DNA of 64,000 nucleotides from positions 5,890,001-5,954,000 of the forward strand of contig OX387193.1 of the NCBI GenBank assembly GCA_947561395.2, read 5' to 3'. Both the position numbers and the translations under genes were made by a program. Below, piece by piece: positions 58,368-64,000 of this stretch (position 1 is its first letter; each line of letters starts with the position of its first letter). The stretch is from Buxus sempervirens (Eukaryota; Streptophyta; Magnoliopsida; Buxales; Buxaceae). The notes below the pieces were generated by a model. It did not search any database. It had not been told where the DNA came from and saw nothing but the letters and a program-made list of their open reading frames with translations.

Positions 58368-61300
58368 ATGGTGCATCAAAGGCAGAGATTGGCTCGCAAG
58401 CGATTCAGGGAAGACCATCCAGAGCTGATTCGCAAGCCAGAACCTCGGCCACCGAAAGACTCTGGTGACAAAAAGAAGAGTAAGTTTAAGCGCAACAGAA
58501 GAAAAGAAGCCAAAGGACCAAAATCCCTAGACAAAACCAAGCAGAGGACTTTCAGAAAGCATCCTTTGAGAGTCCCTGGAATGAAACCTGGCGAATCATG
58601 TTTTATCTGCAAATCTAAAGATCATATTGCCAAGCTTTGCCCTCAGAAGGCCGAGTGGGAAAGGCATAAGGTTTGTTTCTTAATATCTATTTGCTTCTCT
58701 TTCTTTCTCTTCCCTTTAGTTTTTGGTCCTTTTTTCGTTTAGTTATTAATTGTGTATAAAAAATGAGGGCTTGGAATTGATTTCCATGTGGGGTTGCTAT
58801 GTTAACGAGTAAAAATCTGGTGCGTTTGCAGACATGTTTGCTTTGTAGGCAACGAGGGCACAGCCTCAAGAATTGCCCGAACAAGGGCGATGATAGCATG
58901 GAGAAGAAGTTCTGTTATAACTGTGGAGAAACTGGGCATACACTTTCTAAATGTTCGCAACCTCTTCAAGATGGTAATACTATCTGAAATAAATTTGTTA
59001 TAGAATTCATTTGAGTTGTCCTTCGCTATCTACTTTTTGGAAGTATTTTTATGTGGTTGGTTGATGCTATTGTTTTGGTTTCAAGTCTTCTTATATAAAC
59101 CTACCTGGTTTAATCATGCATAACTGTTAATGTTGGAACTTTCTGTTGAAACCTGAAATGCATGTGATCTATGGATGGAATTGAAGTAGTGTCTTGGCTT
59201 TGGAGCTTTTTTTTTTTTACCTCTCGGGCTCACTGTATTTAGAGGCATTACGTTTTTTTTTGTCCTATTCAGTTTGTTGAGTATCGGATCTTTCATTATC
59301 AGTAATGATTACCTTGATTGGTACCAATTAAGCAATTCCACTGAAAATGTTTTGGTCTTGATAGCTGGCTACCTCATGATATAATGTTTGAAATATGGTC
59401 ATAGAGAAATTGTGGAGTTGATTGCAGGAAGCCTGCCTGAGAAAAATGAAGCAGGAGGGCCTTTTAAGAAATTAACCCAACGATAATGTTTAATTTCATG
59501 TTCAAGAAGACAAAAGTTAGGTTATTAATTTTTTTCCGAATGAAGGGTAAAAGTTGTTTGATTGTATCAATAGGTTTTAGCAATGCATGTTATGTTTGAT
59601 TGTATCAATAGGTTTTAGCAATGCATGTTATGCTTATTTCAATATCTTTGTTTGGGTGGCAACCTCTATGCTTGTTTGCTTTCTGTAATCTTTGTTTAAG
59701 AACTGGTTTTGAGTTTGTTCAATTATAGAAATAAGCAATTTTTTCTTTTCTTCTGCTTTATGCATTTTTTTGTCCATTCTTAGGTGATGTTTATCATTTT
59801 TTAAAATATTTTTCTTGACTATTTCAGTAGTCTGTAACTATTAATTTTGTCTTATGTGTGTATCAGAATGCTTGAAAGCTTTTCTTGTGAATAAGGCAGT
59901 GCATGTGTTGGGCAGTTGACTTGCATACTTCCTGTTATCTTGTGTCTTGATCTCTTTTCTCTTAGCTGTCTTTCGGCTAATGCAGGAGGTACAAAATTTG
60001 CCAGTTGCTTTGTTTGCAATGAGCATGGACATCTGAGTAAGAATTGCCCTAAAAATACCCGTGGGATTTATCCAAAGGTATTATTGTTGTACCTTTCCTA
60101 CGCCTGTTATCTTTTCATTTTGTTAATTGGAGACTTGTACGTTCCTGGTACTTACTATGTGATATTGATGCACATTGATCCATCTGTTCAAAAATATCTT
60201 GCCATATGGATTTGTATGCATGAAACCATCATGGTAGTGTATAGGAATAAGTTATCATTTAATTTGGATAATCGTTGTAACTTTATATTCTTCATCTTCT
60301 TTATGTATACCTTCTTTAGGGGACCATTATTTGGTATGATGGTAGGAAGATATTGATTCACATTTATCCATTTCTTGAGAATTATCTTGCAACATGACTT
60401 GTTTATGCATTCAATCATCTTGGTACTGGTAGTGTACAGAATCAAGTACTTATTTGATTTGGATAACTGTCATAACTATAACTTTTTATCTTATTTATGT
60501 ATGGCTTATTAGGGACCAATATTTGGTACAATGGTAGGAGCCTCAGGCATAGCCACTTTGCATATAGATGTTAAATGTTAAGTCTACTGCCAGACTGCCC
60601 TTCCTGAGACCTTGCCTTGGTGGGACTTACAACTGCTTATGATCATTGTATTTATGTATGCCTTAGTTTACATTAACTGAATATGCTATCCAGACTGGAC
60701 TTATGTCTTTGTTTTTTCAGTCAAGGTTAAGCCCTGATATTGATTCTTTCATTTATTGTTCTTCTACAGGGTGGATGTTGTAAAATATGTGGGGGTGTCA
60801 CACATTTGGCTAAAGATTGCCCTAACAAAGGAAACAGAAGTTCTGTTGCCATTAATGAACTAGAGAAAACATGTAAGATTTTGGGCTACAACCTTTATAT
60901 GCTTTTAATTCTGCATGCCATTATTTTATTTGTATGTTTATTGAAGAATTTAGCATAAATTTTATTGTTTCTGCCACCAGTATTTCCCCTGAAACGGAAC
61001 TGGAATTATTTATCTTTGATATCTCCCTATTGTTTTCTCCCAAGATGAAGTTCTCAACTTGCAATTGAAATGCTTCAAAATTGTATTTTTAAGTATTTCG
61101 AAATACAATTTTGTTTTAAAAGTTTTACACTCTTTAGGTTATTGTATTCTGGTTGATAATAAGTAATGGGCAAAAATTAGAAGATAGCAATATAGCAGAA
61201 GCAGCAAAATGTAGTCTTATAAGTTCTACATTAGAGGAACAAACAACTAGGATTCATGGGTTGAGAGGCTTGATATAGTGTCTTAAAACACACTGTGAGC

Positions 61301-62962
61301 TGAGGAGTTTCACTTGTTTACTTGTCCAATGTACAAGGGCTTAGATTTTATGTATATAGCTAAAAATGTTGAACATTCAAATTCTGGACCCATTAAATTA
61401 GAGTAATTACTGGAATCAACATTATATGACATCCATAAACCAACAATTAAATAAAATGAGTAATATCTACTTATTTTACTGGAGTTAACAATGTCAATCC
61501 GCCTAAATCTTGGTTACTCTGAGAAATCAAGTATCATATTAATTTTTCTAAAGTTGAGAAAATACCTCATGGCTAATGAGTGTTTGCCTTGTTTACACTC
61601 AAGGATAGTAAGTGTTTGCCTCATGAGCAATGTGTACTTCATGGTTTCACCTTTGGATGTTCTGGCATTGCATTACCTCGAGGTAATGGTGGTTTGATAT
61701 AGTGAAACTAGTTCAGCCTAGTTGATATATTTTTGAGGTAGCGTGAGGAGTTATCTGGAATTTCTGGCAGAATGAATTTATTGTTTACTGAACTTGAAAG
61801 TGGCTCTGGAAAATCCATCTACATCCTGCTGATATTGATTTGAACATGAACCAACATTAGTTGTTGCCTGTTGGTGTGTTCTTTATTTCTTTAAGTTGCT
61901 TAGAAATAGCCAGTGGTATATAAGTTTATGAAACTAATCGGGGTTAGGATGGTTGGAAAAGAAGGGAATCTTTTTTGGTGGTGCATGACTTTGTGAGTTC
62001 TAGGTTTGACAAACTTGGCCTGGCAACATCAGATATCCCCTGTATGGGAAGAACATTGATAATTGCCACTTGTCAGCATTTTCTTTCCTATAATTTTTTG
62101 CCTTCTCATTACAATTTGAGAGAATGTGGTACAGGGCTTTGTTGTCAGTACTTGGTTTAGGATGCCAGAGAAAAAAGGTCAAGAAGAAAAAAAAAACTAA
62201 TTTACCGCATAAGAAGCTGAACTTCTTGGTACTTCTTGGTAACCCAAGCTTGTATTAATTGCTTAGTGTGGATTATATTGTTTCTATGTTGGTGCTATGT
62301 TGACAGCCAATTGAAGCAGTCTTAAAATTAGCATGGTAAATAGTCTTTTACTCACTGCAGTCTAGGGCATCCTGAGTCTCTCTATAGTCTCACATACTTC
62401 TGCTTTTAAATTATTTTCACATTGTTTTTTCCCCTCAGATACCTTCCCAACCTCCTCCCTACCCCAATATATCTATCCTGTTAAACAAATGAGAAGCAGT
62501 TACACTCAAATCTGAGAAAGTGAAGAGAGACAAAATGCAATGAACTCTCTCTCTCTCTCTCTTCATCTATATTTGTGTTACATGTAATATTACGATATTG
62601 TAAAACTCTTACTTGACATTCTTGGCCTGAGAGAAGTCTTTAGATTCTTGTTTTGAGCAAAGTCAATAATATTTTCAGCTGGGAGTTTGTTTTCCTGCTT
62701 CATGGGATTTTTTTTTTTTTTTTTGCTTTGTCACTTTATTTGTAATACCCAGCTATTTTTGTTTGCAGCAAGTGAATATGGAGAATGGCCAAGAATGCAG
62801 GTGACGAAGTTCGAGAGCGGGGACACCCTCCATGATGATTTTTTGGAAGAGAAAACAAGCAACAACAGTAACAAAGCTCCTATATCTCAATCAAAAGAAA
62901 CAAACGGTCCTGTACAACCGAGGAAGAAAAAGGGGTCTAAAGTTGTGAATTTTGTAGGTTGA
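58368..62962 (+). CDS. CCHC zinc-knuckle protein, ZCCHC9-like
   Basis: Five exons: 58368-58670, 58832-58973, 59986-60077, 60770-60872 and 62769-62962. They total 834 bases and give 277 residues, with GT-AG junctions and no frame break. The N-terminus is a very basic tract (KKKSKFKRNRRKEAK) that could act as a nuclear or nucleolar signal. Five CCHC knuckles follow: CFICKSKDHIAKLC, CLLCRQRGHSLKNC, CYNCGETGHTLSKC, CFVCNEHGHLSKNC and CKICGGVTHLAKDC. The C-terminal part ends with PRKKKGSKVVNFVG. The layout resembles eukaryotic ZCCHC9 proteins, which are nuclear RNA-binding and linked to rRNA processing; function here is by analogy. A longer in-frame start at 58317 lacks support. Confidence 0.92.
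59555..59630. repeat. 38-bp perfect tandem duplication in CCHC gene intron 2
   Basis: TGTTTGATTGTATCAATAGG and TTTTAGCAATGCATGTTA are repeated with period 38. Confidence 0.9.
60168..60541. repeat. diverged tandem duplication (about 185 bp) in CCHC gene intron 3
   Basis: Two successive blocks each contain CATTGATCCAT or CATTTATCCAT, TATCTTGC, GTAGTGTA, TTGGATAA and then GGGACCA, ATATTTGGTA or TTATTTGGTATGATGGTAGGA. An older duplication than the others. Confidence 0.65.
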
Positions 62963-63828
62963 ATTTGTGGTTTCATCTCTGAATGACATTTGAGGGGAAT
63001 ATTCTGGCTTCTTTTGGATTTTATCTATGCATTTCTCATAAGAAGCTAGACAACAATACTGCATAGATCAAGGAAAATATAAATTTTAAGGAAGCTTATG
63101 ATGGTGATTCATGAAAAGGGTAAAAAATCTAGTCCCGAATTAAATTTTTCTTTCATTATACTATTAGCATAAGCTGCAACAGTTCATAGTGTCTTGAATA
63201 TTAAAAACTGAAAATCAGCAAATCGGGAGATCAGTGGACTTTTCGCAAGAAGTAGAGAAATTTACACTTTGCACCCCCCTCACGTTTCTGCCGAGTAATT
63301 ATTTTCCCTTACATTGTGAAAGAGGCAAGCATTTCCCTCAAAACTCTTGGAACTCAAATTTGGTCAAATGAGGTTAAGTTAAATAAGGGAAATGACCTAA
63401 ATAATAAAAAAGAATTTAAATCTTCTCACTATTTTAAGAAAAAGAGATGGAATAAAAAATTAAATTCCCAAAAACTATTTTTGAAAAATTTCAGGCTCCC
63501 AAACGGAATTTTTGGTAGAACAAGGGTGTGTTTTAATCCATATCTTGAGCATGTTGTTGGTGTCATCATATAACGTGGCAACAAGAAAGTGTAACATGGA
63601 CGTGATCCACCCTAGCAAACTAAAGAGAATTCCCTACCCTTATTTTCTCCTGCAAAATCTCTCCTCACCTCCTGTCATTCCCCCCTAGAAAACCCAGCAC
63701 CTCTCGTTTCTCCCAAAATCAAGGATCTCTCTTCTCTCTATAGTCCCATTTCCCAACCTCCTGGTTTTCTCTTGTTCCCCTCCCTCTCTCCATTTCACAG
63801 GGCCCATCTCACATTGGAGGAGGACAAC
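62963..63828. other. intergenic and probable promoter/5' UTR of a following gene
   Basis: After the CCHC gene the sequence is AT-rich, then from about 63650 becomes strongly pyrimidine-rich (CTCTCTTCTCTCTATAG, CCCCTCCCTCTCTCC), as in the leaders of highly expressed plant genes. Confidence 0.5.
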
Positions 63829-64000
63829 ATGGTATGTTCACAGATCCTTCTCTTTCTTTCTTTTGATTAATTTATCTATCTTGAATCTGCATATGTTCTT
63901 CAATCTCAAAACAATGAACGAGAGATAATGACATGATGAATATATTCAAAAGAAAAACAGGTATAATCAAAACTCAGGAAAAAAGATTAAGACATGCCAT
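63829..64000 (+). CDS. probable start of a gene that leaves the window
   Basis: GAGGACAACATG is followed directly by GTATGTTCAC, a good splice donor, so the first coding exon would consist of the ATG alone. Such a layout behind a pyrimidine-rich leader is common in plant ribosomal-protein and other translation genes. No protein sequence is available, so the product is unknown. Confidence 0.35.

Overview
This is nuclear DNA from a flowering plant, most likely a eudicot; I cannot name the species. The evidence is intron-rich genes with GT-AG boundaries, plant-type products (kiwellins, a plant glutathione peroxidase, an AAE3-type acyl-CoA synthetase, beta-tubulin), AT-rich intergenic DNA, and many plant mobile elements of the copia, CACTA, Mutator-like MITE and TRIM-like kinds.

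Bases 1-34,300 are a dispersed cluster of nine kiwellin / ripening-related-protein genes. Seven are intact (307-876 +, 2037-2606 -, 13045-13614 -, 16358-16921 +, 19787-20359 -, 23004-23573 -, 33632-34201 -). Two are pseudogenes with one Gln-to-stop change each (4430-4999 -, 7368-7937 -). Each encodes a secreted protein of about 187-190 residues with ten mature cysteines. They fall into two subgroups, with signal peptides reading FATDF/FDTDF or FAANC/FLADC. The cluster grew by segmental duplication: at least three direct copies of one unit, plus inverted and direct copies of another. Transposons then cut it up.

The most notable object is a complete 7.66-kb CACTA (En/Spm) element at 24004-31662. 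It has matching CACTACAAAAAATTA termini and a 3-bp TGG target duplication, and it splits the upstream region of one kiwellin gene. On its minus strand it carries three exons recognisable as the C-terminal part of FANCL, the Fanconi-anaemia ubiquitin ligase. Their splice sites and reading frame are intact, but the last RING ligands are missing. On its plus strand is a damaged Ptta/En/Spm-type gene. Other elements include copia fragments, several MITEs with 9-bp target duplications confirmed by empty-site paralogues or interrupted coding sequence, a terminal-inverted-repeat element full of GGTACC repeats, and a TRIM-like remnant.

Bases 36,300-63,000 are ordinary single-copy gene space. It holds glutathione peroxidase (-), theta-class glutathione S-transferase (-), an oxalate-CoA ligase-like AAE3 (+), an intronless F-box/DUF295 protein (+), beta-tubulin (-) and a five-knuckle CCHC zinc protein of the ZCCHC9 type (+). 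A further gene probably starts near 63,829 and leaves the window. These genes have no operon-like relationship; each has its own promoter. The kiwellins probably act as secreted defence or ripening proteins, while the gene block is housekeeping and stress metabolism. I saw no tRNA, rRNA or CRISPR array.
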